Of a stretch of DNA of 29,703 nucleotides, positions 1 to 15,000 are shown piece after piece. Origin of the DNA: CAXCDZ01 sp963981525. Its GTDB lineage: Bacteria; Patescibacteriota; Microgenomatia; UBA1400; UBA12108. Within the stretch, counting starts at the first letter, position 1; each line of letters opens with the position of its first letter. Below the pieces are notes generated by a model. It was not told where the DNA came from and did no database searches. It saw only the letters and a program-made list of their open reading frames with translations. A program made the position numbers and the translations under genes. Location of the stretch: NCBI GenBank assembly GCA_963981525.1, contig CAXCDZ010000005.1, positions 1-29,703 on the forward strand, given 5' to 3'.

Positions 1-3000
1 GCAAACTCTCTTAAACTCTCTACTAGAGATCCCTCCAATCTCGCCACTCACGTACTCGAATATCCCTCCACCCTCTCCCCCAACTCCATTATCAAGCTCA
101 ACAATGGTCAGATTCGATCTATTGAACAGTTACTAGAACAGCATGGAGAAATCAGACTCAAAACACTCCTAGCTGAGGCCACTATCACCAACATGGATGA
201 TTTTGCGGCCTTTGCAAAGAACAACCAGAACATCACCTCTCTCTCCTACTCTAACCAGATCATTCCAGCTAACCAGTTTTTCTCTCGAGAAAGTGTTTTT
301 GACCTCCTCACCACGGGTACAGAAAACCAACGTCAAGCAATTCTCGAGGTCTTCGACACTCCCTACACCCCTCCTCAAAGCGATGAGGAGACCCTCAATG
401 GTCCGAGTGATGTTGAGGCAACAAATATCAACAACATCACCCCAGAGAACACCGCCACAACCATCAATTGGGATAATAACAACCACTCTCTCAATCTCAA
501 TGAGATTCTTCTAGAAGATGGTCAGTCAATCACTCAACACCTCCAAAAAGGCAACACCGTTGTTATCGTCAGGCCAGATAACACCAGACTATCTATTGAG
601 TACTACAATGGAGAATACATCATCAAGTCACCAGGAAAAAGAAACACAACCAAAAACATTACTAGACTTGCAGAAAACTACCTTCCCCTCTCCGACAATC
701 TTGACGGCTACCACATCTATGTTACTGATCAAAACCTCAATACTATTAGTGAATCAACTCCTCTCTCAGATCTCCTCCTCGCAGATTACAATCTCACCAC
801 TCCCACCCCATCTATTTGGCAACGCTTCACTGGATGGGTCAAGAACCTATTCTCCAGAGAACAAGCTCCGCCCACCCCTACTCCAGCCCAAGAAACATCC
901 ACCCCACTCGCCATCACCGCCCCAACCACTCCAACCTCACCAGTTGCCGACTTCCTGGCAAGATTTACTCCAGACACTCCCACCAGCTCTCTCGACCTCC
1001 TCCTCCCATCCACATCCCAACTCACCAACCTTCTCACCCGACCAGCCATCACTCCTACCACTGACAATACACAGAGATCCTTAACAGGCATAGTTGCCCA
1101 AGGTATTGGCAAAACAATCGGCACATTCCAAGCTCTATTCACCCCCACCTCCCAGGATCCTACTCCTCCCGAACCCGCTCCCCCCCTCAACCTCACCCCT
1201 CTCTCAGTCGACGAGGCAGTTTCACTCATTGCAGCCTCCGATTTCGCCAAAAACAAAAGTCGCACCACTCTCATCAACCCCATTGTCTACCAATACGCTA
1301 GTGATGCTCTAGATATCACCGATCTCACAGACGCACAAAAGGCCCAACTCGACCAATGGATAAGCGACAATAATATTGTTACAACTTCCAAAGACCAGAT
1401 CACAGAGAATCAAAAAACAGCAGAGGCTTTCTCCACCCGCATCAACGGTGCATATCTATCCCTCCTCAATCGCTTCGATCCTCTCCTCGACTCATTAGAA
1501 TCCCTCAACCCCAAGCTCAAGGGTCTCACCCAATCAGCCGTACAAGATCTCAACACTCATGGGTTCGGTCTCACTGGCAACATATCACGCTCATCAACTC
1601 TCGTACAAAACTATCTAACTAAACCAGATTTCACTACTCACTTCCAAACACTCTCACCAGAGGAAAAGACTGCAGTACTCAGTATCTTAAGGGGATACTC
1701 CAGCTCTATTAGGCAAGCCTCTCGCCTCGCCCAACCAGAAGCAGAGGAGATAGAAGATGAAATTATTCCAGAACTAGAAGAATCACTTAGCACAAAGAAT
1801 GTCTACATCTCACCAAACAACATAGATATTAACGTCATCAACCTAGCCACTGAAGTAGAAAATGGAATTCATCAATATCTTCTCTCGAAATCTAAAGGAA
1901 ATTTTGAAATAAACAATACATGGAGAATTGAGCCTCTGGCAAAAGGATATGAAGGAGCAAGAGATGTATACAAATTAATTAACACCATATCAAAAGAGAG
2001 TTATGTTATTAAACCAGTTGATGACGCTAATGAACTAATTAATTTTAAGAATGTTCCTCAAGAAGCTATAGATGCTGGCATAGTAAATCCAATTGTTTTT
2101 TCAGCCACTAACCACGGATACTACCTCACCCCTTTCCTTACAGGACTCCAAGAAACCGAGTTATTCCAACAAATTACCCCAGAAGAACTTGCAAAAATAT
2201 CGCTAGAGTTCGGACAAATAGTTTCAAAAAACAACATTTTTATAGGAAACGACACCTCCATATTACTTGGACACAACGTAATGATTGTGACCAATCCAGA
2301 CGGTTCAAAAAGGATGGTTCTTTACGATCATGGATCATACTCAATCACGAGCAACATGACAGAACAACAAATTTTCAATACATTCGTAGACTCTCAAACT
2401 CGATACCTCGGAAACGTACTAACACAACCTCAAGCATATTATGTCTACACTCCAGAAAGATCAACAAATCTGCTAGACAAAGTGTTTGTTTCAAGAGTCA
2501 TGTATGTATACGAGTTTATTAAACAATATGAAGATACATTCAATACATCAGAAATTACAGTCACCAAAGAATTCATTAGCCCAGAACCAGGATCATTCAT
2601 AGAGGCAGATCAATATGCCTATCAAATTCCCCACACTGCCAAGGAATTCCTCGACCAATTTACTCAAGCGATAGAATGGAAACAACAAAATATTAAGAGT
2701 GGGGCAACATGGATAATTCAACCAGTATCCTCAAATAAATCGCAAGAAGAAATACTACAAATTCTTGACACCATCAAAGCGACGTTAAAACATTACGCCA
2801 ACTTCTCTCCACGTGATTGGCAAAGGTATTGGGATCAATCACAAACTCCCCTCACCCCCATCGACCCAGAACAACTCGCGCTCGACAACGCAATACTCAA
2901 CCTCACTCTTAGCACTGCTCAAACAGTCCAAGGTCAAATCAAACAAGCACTCTCTTTTGCCAAACAATCTCGGGTCGTTACTACCCCCACCTCCCCCACC

Positions 3001-6000
3001 ATCCTCACCCGCCTCCTTGGTTTTGGGCGCAATCTTATCCAAAGCTTCATCGGCCTCTACACTCGCCCAGGCTCAGAAAAAGGCCAGATTGGCATACCTC
3101 TCCCCGCACTCTTCTCTCAAAAATCTGCTGATCAGGGAGGTGTTACTTCCACCCTCCCCAATAACCCAGTCTTCCAATCATCAGCGGCCAACAGAGATCT
3201 CTGGAACAAAGAGATCATTCCAGCTCTTCAAAGGCTAATGACCAGTAATGCCAATCTCTCGCCCAATGATGCCGCCACACAGATTTACCTCCAATACAAG
3301 CCAAGAATCAATAATCCAACAGGTCAAAATCTCAATATACCTTTCAACCTACCACTTCGTGATGCTGCTCAAAAAATGGCAAACACCTCCCCCCTTCTAT
3401 CATCAGCCACCAAAACCTCACAACAACCATCATTACTACACTCGGCTTCCGCTCTCGACCCAGGGACCAAATATATAAATGCCGATGGAACATACCGTCA
3501 AGAAGATGCTGTTGCAATCATCGAGAATCCTCTAACCTCTGATCTACCCATTGGATCTCACCTCATCCTCGAAATCGATGGAATGGGAGGAGGAGGTCAG
3601 GGAGACAAGGTTGCTCAGTTTATCAAAAATCTCATGCCAAAAATATACTTTTCCAACATCAATGACAATATCAGAAACATCGCCAGCATCCCAGATCGCA
3701 TTAAAGCTACCTTTAAATTCCTTGATGATGAAGTCCAGAAAATCTCCACTTCAGATATAGCAAATGGCAACGGAGCAGCTCTCGACCTCTCAATCATCGA
3801 GCATAATCCAATCAACATCACACATCCCTATACTCTTCACACTGGCCACGTTGGAGATACTCAAACTTGGATTGCCAACAAAAATAGCGCACGCCTACTT
3901 ACCACCGATCAATCATTATCCGAAGGTCTTATTTCAGGAATAATGAACCTAAAACAAGTAATTCAAGCACTTCAAGATATATATAACCCATTAATAGCAA
4001 ATGAGAAAAACGTTAGCAAAAAAGAACAATACCAGAGAATACTAACAGAGGATATCCAGTCAGCAAAGGATTTCGTATCTCGCAAAATTAGCGAAGAAAA
4101 AATAACTTTTAAAAATATTGTTACAAACTCACTTCTCAAAGGTTCAACATTTGACCCAGATTCTGTACAGATAATTCGACAGGATCTAGCTCCAAATGAT
4201 ATTGTTTTTACTTTCAGCGATGGTGTTTTTGACACACTTGACTTAAATACCTCAGGAATACTCGAGCAAGCTCGTGCACTTATCATTAACCAGGGTAAAA
4301 CTCCACAAGAAGCCGCCGAATACATAAAAGCTCAAGCCATCAAATATGGCCAGCAATCTGGCCAAAAATACGACAACATTAGTGTTGCAGTTTTCGTTAC
4401 CCCCTCTACGATTATTATCAACTCTCAACTTACCGATCTCAGCAAAACGATTGCCTCTACCACTCCAAAAGGAACTCTTGATATATATCAACTCGCCAAG
4501 ACTCAATCCCTAGTCTCCCACACTCTCACCACTCTCTACTCACAAGGTTTAGATGTTCGCTTAGATAATGGTGCCACCCCTCAGCGCGCGCAAGAATTCA
4601 TTGCCGCTCTCACCCACACGCTCAACAACCTACCAGCTACCGCCAACGTCAATCAACAAGAGATCTTATTAACCCTCATCAACTACAAGAACAACTTAGA
4701 ACTAATCTTTGCCAATCAATCTGTAAGAGCCGGAGATATCATCCCCCCTGGTGTTATTGCATACCTCAACACTCAAACCGATCTCCAGCCACAGAACATC
4801 TCCGCCCTCTCCGTCTCATTCGACTCAGGTAGCCCGCTCTATCAAGTAACATTTACCTATCCAGATGGATCTACTCTTGAGATTGGGCTAGATGAGAACG
4901 GCGCTGGCTGGGCTGGCGGTGTATTCACTCCCTCCCCTCTCACTACCAAAACCTGGTCAGATCATCTCGCTGGAAGTAGCGACTTCCCCTCCCTCATCTC
5001 ATCAGTATTCCAAGATACCACACTGGACTTCCCCAACACCGCCTCAGTTATAAAACATATAGTGTTCTCTCAAACCTCCAGACCTCTTGACACCACACCA
5101 GATAACATTAGCACAGAGGATCTATCAACACTCACCAATCTATACAAAGTATGGATTGAGAAGTACCAAAAAGATGGCGAACGAGATATTGTAATTAGAT
5201 CGCTTCTCACCAGTCTCACACGGCATGATCGAGAATCGCTATCTCCTCAACAGTTAGTTCCGCTTCAGTCAGGTCTCACGCTCACTATCAATGGAAAACA
5301 ACTCCCTGATAGCCTCCCCGATCCCGCAGAACTCAAGGTAGCAATTAAGCGCTACAACGATCTTGTCTATCAAACATACTACAAAAAACGAACTGTGTCA
5401 CTTAGTAGACTAAGCAGTGAGTTTGGGCTCCTTTCCTCTCAGTGGGACAACCTTGTCGCTCTCTATCCAGAAGATCTATCTGGCAAAACATTCAATGAAT
5501 ATCTCGGTAATCCACTCATCGAAGCTGCTCAACCACAAGGTACCGACAAGCGAGCAAACATTGGCACCAAAATAATCATACTTGCAGACCAACTAGAAAA
5601 AATGCTCAGGGCTCAAGAGCGCTACCTACAAGCTCAAGAAATATTCGAAGTCACACATCCAATTGATATTCAATTCACAAACTACGCCTACGAACGATTA
5701 AGTCCTGCCGACCAAACAATTTTCCGTCAATCTCTACCAATTAGATTACCCAAAATTAACAATCTTAGCACCGAGAGAGTCATGCCAGTTGCCGATGACG
5801 ATGGGTACGTCACACTATACCGAGCGGTTAAGGATCTAGACTCAGTCAGCGCACAGATCCCCATCTTCTACCGCAATCACGAAGAGTACACAACAGATGA
5901 TATCGACATAATTACCGACCAAATGATTGACTCCGACTCCAACATTGATCTTTGGACCATGGCCAGCGAACATGTTAGTGCAATCAATGAAGATAGCAAC

Positions 6001-9000
6001 GACCCTTCTCGACCTGATGTCGTTCTATCCTTCTCCAAGAAAGTGCCAAATGAACGCTATGGAAGCAATATTATTACTGCAAGAGTACCTAGGGAATACC
6101 TTGTCGACGTCAACAGAACAAGAGGTAAGGAAACCGGTCTCGCCGCAGATCAAGTTAGCAAAGCAGATCTGGAAGAAATAATACTACTTGGCCGTCTTCG
6201 ACCCGAGTGGATCGAGCAAGTAAAGCTAGATGACGGAACAACTCTTACCGGCGATGAATTGCGATCAACTCAAGATAATTCACTCGACTACACCAACGCT
6301 CCCGACGCGCCTCCAGGAGCCCTCGGCATCATCGCCAATCCCGAGGCGGTAGACATGATCGACAACGTCATCCAATCAATCTCAATCTGGTTTCAGAATC
6401 TATTTGGAGCAAATCGTCTCAATTCTTTTCAGCTTAACAAGATCATCAAAACTGGCAACTATCAGGAAATCATCAGTGATGACAGCGGGATACAACATTA
6501 CATAATCTTGAACGATGCACACTCTATTAATGGTGGTGTAGCAATGATCATCCAAGGGTACGACATCAACACCGGCCAGCTCGTTGCCATCAAACAACCT
6601 CTCTTAGAAGATCTTCAAATCAATCAGCTAGACCATTATCTTAATGCCATCAAAGAAGAGGCCGCCAATCTTTCAAAGATGGATCATCCAAACATCCCCA
6701 AATTCCACGGACTATACAACAATCAATCTGACATCCCAGTTCTTATAACTGAGTGGATAAATGGCTCAACACTCCAAGAAGAGTTTGATCTCTCAGGCAA
6801 ATTCTCTCTCAAGGAAGCTATTAATGCCTTCACTCCCATTGCCCAGGCTCTTGATCATGCTCACTCTCTAGGGATAATTCATGCTGACATAAAGCCCGCA
6901 AATATAATTAACGGTCATCTCATTGACTGGGGAGATAATGACACTAGCGACCGAAGCGATGACATCTATGACCTCTCTGTCTGGATATACCACACATTAA
7001 CTGGGGGACACCATCCAAGTTTAAATAATTATCAAAATCCAAGTGAATTCTCGCTAGATTTAACCAGCCAGCAATTACAAGCTCTAGACAAAATATTCTA
7101 TTCTATCTATTTTGAAAATGCCTCATACAACAGCGCAACTGAACTCATGGAGTCTTTTAGTCAAATTATCAAACCTTCTCTATCATTCCCGACGGCTAGA
7201 CTCACTCAGGAGCTTCAGCTAAATTCAGGGCAATCTCTTGCTCCCGCCCTCATCCCCACCGCAGGACTTGCTAGCAATCTTGGGATAGGTGGTAGTCAAT
7301 CCATCGTTCAATCCGCTCTCCTCTCCCTCTCTTCCACCATCACCTCCTCCGTATTTGCACCCCTCATCTCAATCGTCCCCCACCTCCCCCAAAATGTCGG
7401 TGTCTGGCTCGACAATGCCAGTTTATATCGTAGTGCTCTCGGCAGCGAACAACTAGCCACATACGCCTACGAGATCAGCCAATCAACAAAAGATTGGTTC
7501 ACCAACTCCACTCCTGCTCGCACCGTTCGCAGTCTTCTTGTCACCCAAAACGCGCTCCTTGCCCAGGTCAGATTCCGTCTTGCAATAGAAGACAAAGTCT
7601 ACTCACTCACGCCACAACAGACTAACATCCTCCGCCAAGCCATAGTCAACGGCAACACCGATCCTAATAATCTCTACTACACAATCTCTTACCTTGATAA
7701 TTACAGGCTCTCCAATTATCAAGATGTTCTCCTTACTCAGTACATCCCACAATGGCTCGATCTAGGAGTCTCGAATATTAATGACTTGCAAATGACACTT
7801 ATCAATCTAATCGATCCTCATCCAGAACAAACTCAAGCTCTACTTGATGAGTACATTCCAGAATGGCTCGAAGCTGGCATCTCCCCAGAAGAGATCAAAG
7901 ACATATCTAGTCAACTATGGCACCTCTCACCAGACTCATTCCCCTTGGTAGCAAAGGAAATATCAACCTGGTATCGACTACCCGGCGAATATGATAGAAC
8001 TCGACTAAATAACTACGAGATGCACGAGATTATTAAACAGCTCAACGCTCAGCCAGATCTGATCAAATATATTGCGCCGTATCTACAATCATTTATCCTG
8101 TCACAAGATTCAAACGACAGCTACGTATCTCTCATTAGGACTTTACAAGAATACCCTACTCTCCTACCCGATATCTACACATATCTACCAACGTGGTTGA
8201 GTGGGAATAGTATGTTTTACATTAAAAATTATTTGGGCCCATTGCAAAATGATCCAGAACTAATGGCTCTAGCTTCCTATTTTAATACTCCTGGCTTTGT
8301 TCATTTAGATGCAAAAATTGTTCAGGCATTGCTCAACAGACCTGAGCTTATTCCCGAAATAGCCCCCCATCTCCAAGATTGGTCACTGATCTCCGCCAAA
8401 TACAGATCTGAGAAAACAATCTCTACCCTCATCTATACTCTTCAAGATACCAATCTCTCCCGCCGCACCAGTTATATAGAGCTCCTCCCATCTTGGATCG
8501 AGTCATTCACCAGAAACACAGACCAATATACCAACGACTACGAAAATATAGGAAGTCTCATCGCTCACCTCAACACTCTCTCGGATGAGCAATATACAGT
8601 CATCCAACCCTACCTAGCAGGCTGGATCAAAAATGGCTTCACAGATTATTACTACAATAAATTCAAATATCTCACAACTACCTTTCTTCAGATATCCCAA
8701 GACAAAAGAGATGAGGCAAATGACATTATCATTACCCTCCAAAACAGCACAAAAATGAACTCTACGGCCGAAGTAAGCGACATCATCCAAGAGCTCTACA
8801 ACAACCCGAGTTCCGTCAACGCTCTACTACCTCTCCTACAAAAGCTAGATTCTCTACCCAATTATTCAATGGGTTATTCTAGTCTTCTCAGGTCTCTCAA
8901 CACTAATCCTACTCTCATTACCAAACTAACTCCCTACATCACCTCTTGGTACGGACAGGAAATCAACTACACAGAAGTCATTTCGTTTATCCAGCTGATA

Positions 9001-12000
9001 CAAAAATTCCCCGAACTACCGATCGAAGAATCCGCCACTCTCGCCATTGAGCAAGCAAGAAAAGGCGAGGTCAGCCATATCTCAGTTATCTCTAATCCAG
9101 ATATTCAAGCATTATTGGCACCAGAATATGTCCAGTACCTCCAAGCATATATAGATTATGAGTTCGCCCGCTATCGTCTCGACATGATTGATGGATATGA
9201 TTTTTATAAGAATAATCTTGCAGGCATCACCGACGAAAACACAATACAATCTTTAATCCTAGAAGAAGCCTATTCCAACAATCTACAGATTAATCAAGCA
9301 CATCTTAATGTTACTAATGGCATTGAGCAAGATGTCTTTACCCTACTCTCACCAAGTGCTAAGAATTTCTGGACTATTTACAAGAGTATTAGATACTTTC
9401 GCACCCTATCCAATCCAGTGAAATTCTTTAATGATAATCTTATCGACTTAGATCTCGAAAGCGATCAGGATCAAATACGAGCGGAGTTCTATCTCAATAG
9501 TGGTAAAAATGGAAATATTGGCGAAGATTGGCCATTACTAGAAAGTGCATTTACTATAGAGATGTTAGCTCTACTTCCAGAAGATGAGGCTTTATTTTGG
9601 CGAGCATATCAAGCAGGGAGCGATCATGTAATCAGAGGTTACTTGGCTAAAAACAAACAGAACATCGGCTCATATTGGGTTAACGGTGAGTATACTCTGG
9701 ATTTTTATCGCGCTATTGCAGTCGATGAACCACTCAATTTCATACAAAATTTCTCTAGAAAAGAGCTGGCACTTGTCATTGGAGATGATTCAATGAAAAA
9801 ACTACTTCAAGCCCTACCTTCTAACGTAGCAGACGAAGCAAGAAACGCCTTCACTCACAATAAATATGATCGAACTACTGATTTATTCGCTTTGCTAATT
9901 AGCGATCCCATCACCAATTTTACCCTTACCCCACAAAATATCGAAGTAATCACAGCGTATATCACTCAATATGGTCTCTCCAAAACACCCATCATCTTCA
10001 GCTATTACAAACAACTATATCTATATGAAAATGGAGTAATCGCGCAATTGCCGCAAGAGCTAACCAGTAATAATATATCTTCACTTGATGATTTGCAATC
10101 ACGTTTTGAAACAATGAAAAGTCAAATATTTTCCACCACTCCAATCACTGAAATAGAAAATCTCTCACCTATCGAAGTTGAAATGATCAGTTTAAATACC
10201 ATGCATAGTGTTCATACACACACCTCATTCCCAGCAATAGATATCATTAAACAATACCAACGTGACAAAGCAAATCAGCATATAGATACCGAAACAGCTC
10301 ACACCACCTCAACTGCAACAATCCCACTAGTAAGTTACCAAGATAACGACTTTACAGATATCGCAGACACGTACAGTCAAATGACGGAAGAAATCCTTTC
10401 AAGCTTAGGTGATCTCGAAGACATTACTAATCTAAAAAATCAAATGGTTGAAATTTTCGATAGGAAAATAACTACTTTACAAGATGTTCTCTTAGAGCCA
10501 AACAGCCCTCAAGGGAAAATTGATGGAATAACCTATCAAATTAACACAGTTAATGATGTCATGTCGCAAATCAAACAAACAGATTCAATAGACACTCTAG
10601 TTGCTGCAATCCTATCAATGCACGATAGAACAATTGGACAAGATCAAAATGAAATCCGCTCAATCTTTCGCCAACTCACATTAAAAAAACTCTTTAGCTC
10701 TCAAGGTAACTCAATGCAACGTATGCAAGAAATGCGTGATCTTTTTACCGAACCAATTTCAATTCAATCACTCTCAGAAATTATTACTATCATTGACATA
10801 CATATCAAAGATCACGTACTCAATGTTACTCAAGACAACTTTGACAAATACTGGACTCCAGAAACATTTGAAATACTTAAATCAAAGAAAAAAGTTAACT
10901 ATATCAACGACTACTTTCTCGCATACCTTAACCCACTTAGAGAAGCCCTTGCCAAACTCGAAACGACTCAATCAGAGCAAAATATCTCAATTGAAATGAT
11001 CCCAGACAAGGGTATTATTGGTGAAATGGCAGGATACTGTGCTGGTGTTTGTTACACCAAAGTATTCCCTCTTATCTCTACTTATCCCAATCTCACTCCA
11101 TACAAATTTATCGCTATCGATCCTGTTTCGGGCGACAAAGAGCTTCTTGGTTCAGTCCTTATCTTTGAGATCGAAACCGCCAATGGCGAAAAAGCTTTTC
11201 TCATTAGAGCCTTTAATATACGTACAGAAGCCAACGTGGATATCGGTCTTTTATTCGAAAAATTTAGTGATCATATCATGAATATTGGAAAATCTAGAGG
11301 CATTAGTCAAGTTTTAGTTGCTGGAACTGGAGGCACAACTTCCAATTATCCAATCATTACCGATTATGTGAATGAAAAGTATGTAGCAGGGAAAAATAAC
11401 ACCAAAATTTTAGGGGAATTCAACTTTAATGACCGCCCCATAACAAATTATATCTACAAGGTCAGAAATATAAACTCACCAGAATCATCTCAATCTTCTA
11501 CCCCTCCCTCCTTCCAATCCCTCCTCCCCGCCCTCATCCCCACAGCAGGTCTCGCCCAAGGACTCGGGATCAGCACTGGTCAATCCATTGTCCTAACCAT
11601 CCAATCATTCATCAACCCAGTTATCACCACTCTCAGTCCATGGATTGGAGGTGCCCTCCCCCTCCTCAACACTCAACCCACTCACGATATCATCAACTAC
11701 ACTTCGACCTGGATCCAATCAGGAACTGTTTTTGCAAACCTCTCCGCCAGACAAGACTCTCAATTAGTAAATATTTCCTCATCTATTCGTGCTAATGTAG
11801 CCACTTCTGCTAAGCAAGTTCGAGGAATTATAGAAAGAGTCACGTCTCTAATAACCAATGAGCAAATTAGTCAAAAATACAATATCAGCTTTGATATAAA
11901 TCAAGCAATCTCCATTCACAATGACACTGCCGAACAATCAAGACTACGTCAATCTATCCCTACTCCGCTCAATCCCCCAAATCTTCAAGGTGAGCATCTA

Positions 12001-15000
12001 TTAGAAAGGAAGCAGAATATTCAGAACGGGTTCGAACAGCTACAAATTTCAAGCGGATTTCTCGACATCGGAGATGAGCTTGTTGATGGCGATCAACCTA
12101 TAGACTTAAGTGACTGGAATTATGAGAACATCGACAAAGCCACTGCTGTTAGAGCCTGGCTCAATAATATTCGCGTCCACACCAACCAACTCCGCCAAGA
12201 AGAAAACGAAAAGCGCATCTCTCAAGGCAAAGATGATCTTCTACCCATGATTCCTCCTGTTCAACTATTGATATTAGCAAATGATCATCAACCCAATGCC
12301 ACTAGCTGGACTGACGGCACCATGATCATCAACCAGTCTCTTATCAACTCACAAAGTACCGTGGGTGGATTAGCTGCCATTGTCATCCATGAGTTCGAAC
12401 ATTTCGTGCAGCTCTTCGAGGGAAGCTACGTTTACAATTCAGAAAATGCCGCTACCAAAAACGAAAATGGCTCGCAAACACTCTGGTCAGATCGTTTTGG
12501 CGAAACTGACTCAGATCTTGTAACAGCCAAATATCTCCGCCTACTTGGCTTCCACCCCATGGCAATGGATAACGCTCTAGAAGACTTTATGCGCTTTGAT
12601 GAAGATGTAATTACCAATCCCCAATCCAAGGATGTTGTTCACGGTACACTCAGTGAAAGGCGTAGTAACATCCAAAAACTTGCCTATTCTCAAAACTGGA
12701 GTTCTAACATTGTTAATCATATTAACCTCCCTCTTTCCTGGAAATATCCTGTCGTCATGAGCTGGGAAAATATCATCAACTCCGCGAGCCTTCCAGAACT
12801 AAACACACTTATTCAAGACAAAGACATTCCCCTACAACTTCTCCCCATCGCTCGCAACAAACTCTATGATCAAGTTACTCAGGTCATTATAAGCAGTAAT
12901 TCTAATAACAAGGATAGTCTCTATCAGTTATTTGCCGACCAAATGGGAAAACCACTACCAAAGAATAAAAAGGGGAAATCAGAAATAGCAAAACAATACT
13001 GGCAAACATACGAGCAAGCAAGAGATGCGTTATTCGACTTGGTCTTTAAAGAACAAATTCCCAGCTTAACACCCTTCCAAATCTCACTCCTCAAAACCTC
13101 TCTCTTTTACAGCGAACTCAACACTCATAATAGTCGCCAATCTGATTCTTTCTACAGTCTATCTCAAAAGCAAAATCCTGATTTACAAGAAATAGGTCAA
13201 GATCTTCTTGCAGGTCTTAGCCTCAATCATATTACTCCCGAGAATCTACTCCAATTATCAGATCCCAACTTTACCTCTAATTTAGATCAAATCATCTTTG
13301 ATTCTCAACCGCTTTGGCAGTACAACAACATAGCTACTACAGGTTCAATCATCGAAATCTGGACATCTCAACTACTCAATAACTGGCAACTCAAAAGTAG
13401 CATTGTTGATACCACTCCCCCTACTAACAAAGATGATTTTATCAGGGTAAATGAGCTCCTAATTAGTAGTCTCATATCAGGTCATTACGGCGACATAGGT
13501 GCGCACGGCGATCTCAATTATGATTATCGCGAAGATAATCCTTACCAGATCAAGACTCTTCGCACTCTTCTCAGCAATCTACATTGGCAACAACTAAACA
13601 TAATCCGTTATGGTGATAACGATAGGCTCGTTAACAAATGGCGGGAAAATCTAAACTTCCAAGAAGACATCGCCGAATATTTCTACAAATATACTTTAAG
13701 TAGTATTCAGCTAAACGAAGGGGCAATCGATTTTGATGCCATCACAGATCCTCAACAAAAAGAGGAAATCTACTCTAGATACAGCTTAGTCCCCTCTGAC
13801 ATCAAACCATCTGTTCTCAAACAATACGAAACCTATATTCGGTCCAAACTAAATCTCCCCACATACTCCAACCCCTCAGAAGAACTCAAAGATATTCTTG
13901 ATTCTAGCTCAAAAGATAGAACCACTCGTCTACACAACTTCCTCGATAACTTTTCTTCAGAAAAACACATATTTATGATTGAAAGTCTATTTGCTGATGT
14001 TTTTTACATAGAGAGTGGTGAGATCCCAGGTAAAAATGTAAGCTGGGTCTGGCCAATCATAGAGGAGTGGTGGCAAGTTGAGACCAAAAACTATCTTCGC
14101 AATAATGAAGAACATGGTCTTATCTCGCATGATGATCTCTATCGGATAAGTGATTTTATTTTCAAACACGGAAAAGATTACTCGAGTCTCTACTATTCGG
14201 GTGACGCTTTCGATATCCTCAAAAAAAACAATAAACCATATTATCAATATGTATCCAAAAAAGAAGCAGAGCGGGTCAAGCAGGCATGGATCAATTACCT
14301 CAATACCCTACAAACAGATTACCTGCAATCATACTCCATAGAACATGATTATCCATATTTTAGCCTACTACCACATGTTGTTTTTGGGCTAAGCTCAACC
14401 AATCTAGAATATGTTTTTGGTCAGGGGTGGTATCTTCAATCCAGTCTTTTCCAACAATATCAAGAACATGCTATTCAAACACTCAACAACCACCTCACAT
14501 CTGACCCCAAAGAATTAGTTACATCAGCCAACATAACACTTCATCTTAACGACCTCAAGATCATAACCAAAGGTTGGCAAGACGTCGTCAAAGGCGCCAG
14601 AAACACTCAGTCAGCTGAACCTATTCTAGATCCTGGCAAATCCTACACAGAGTCACAATTTATTGAACCTTTTTATCAATTATTCTGGAACAAGTTTATT
14701 TCTCTTAACCAATATGTCAACATTATTTCGTGGGAAACATCCAGCAATGACCCCTCTTTAACTTCCAATGATCTAATTAATATTCAAGCCGTAGAAGCTT
14801 TGTATACATATATAGAAGACTTGCAGGACATAAAAGGTCCACAAAAAACACAAAGACTAGAACAGATATCTCAAATAGTGATTGTCGAGGCACCATTTGA
14901 AGTTGCCCTCGAATTCATTGCCCAACACTACGAAGCTTCTAACAATCGAGCCATCTCTCCAGACGAATCACTCATCAAATCATTTGCCAATACCTGGGGG

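Noticed and set aside
786..1283. - strand ORF of 165 codons within the giant gene
   Set aside because: A by-product of the C-rich linker, giving a V/G/R-rich low-complexity translation without motifs.
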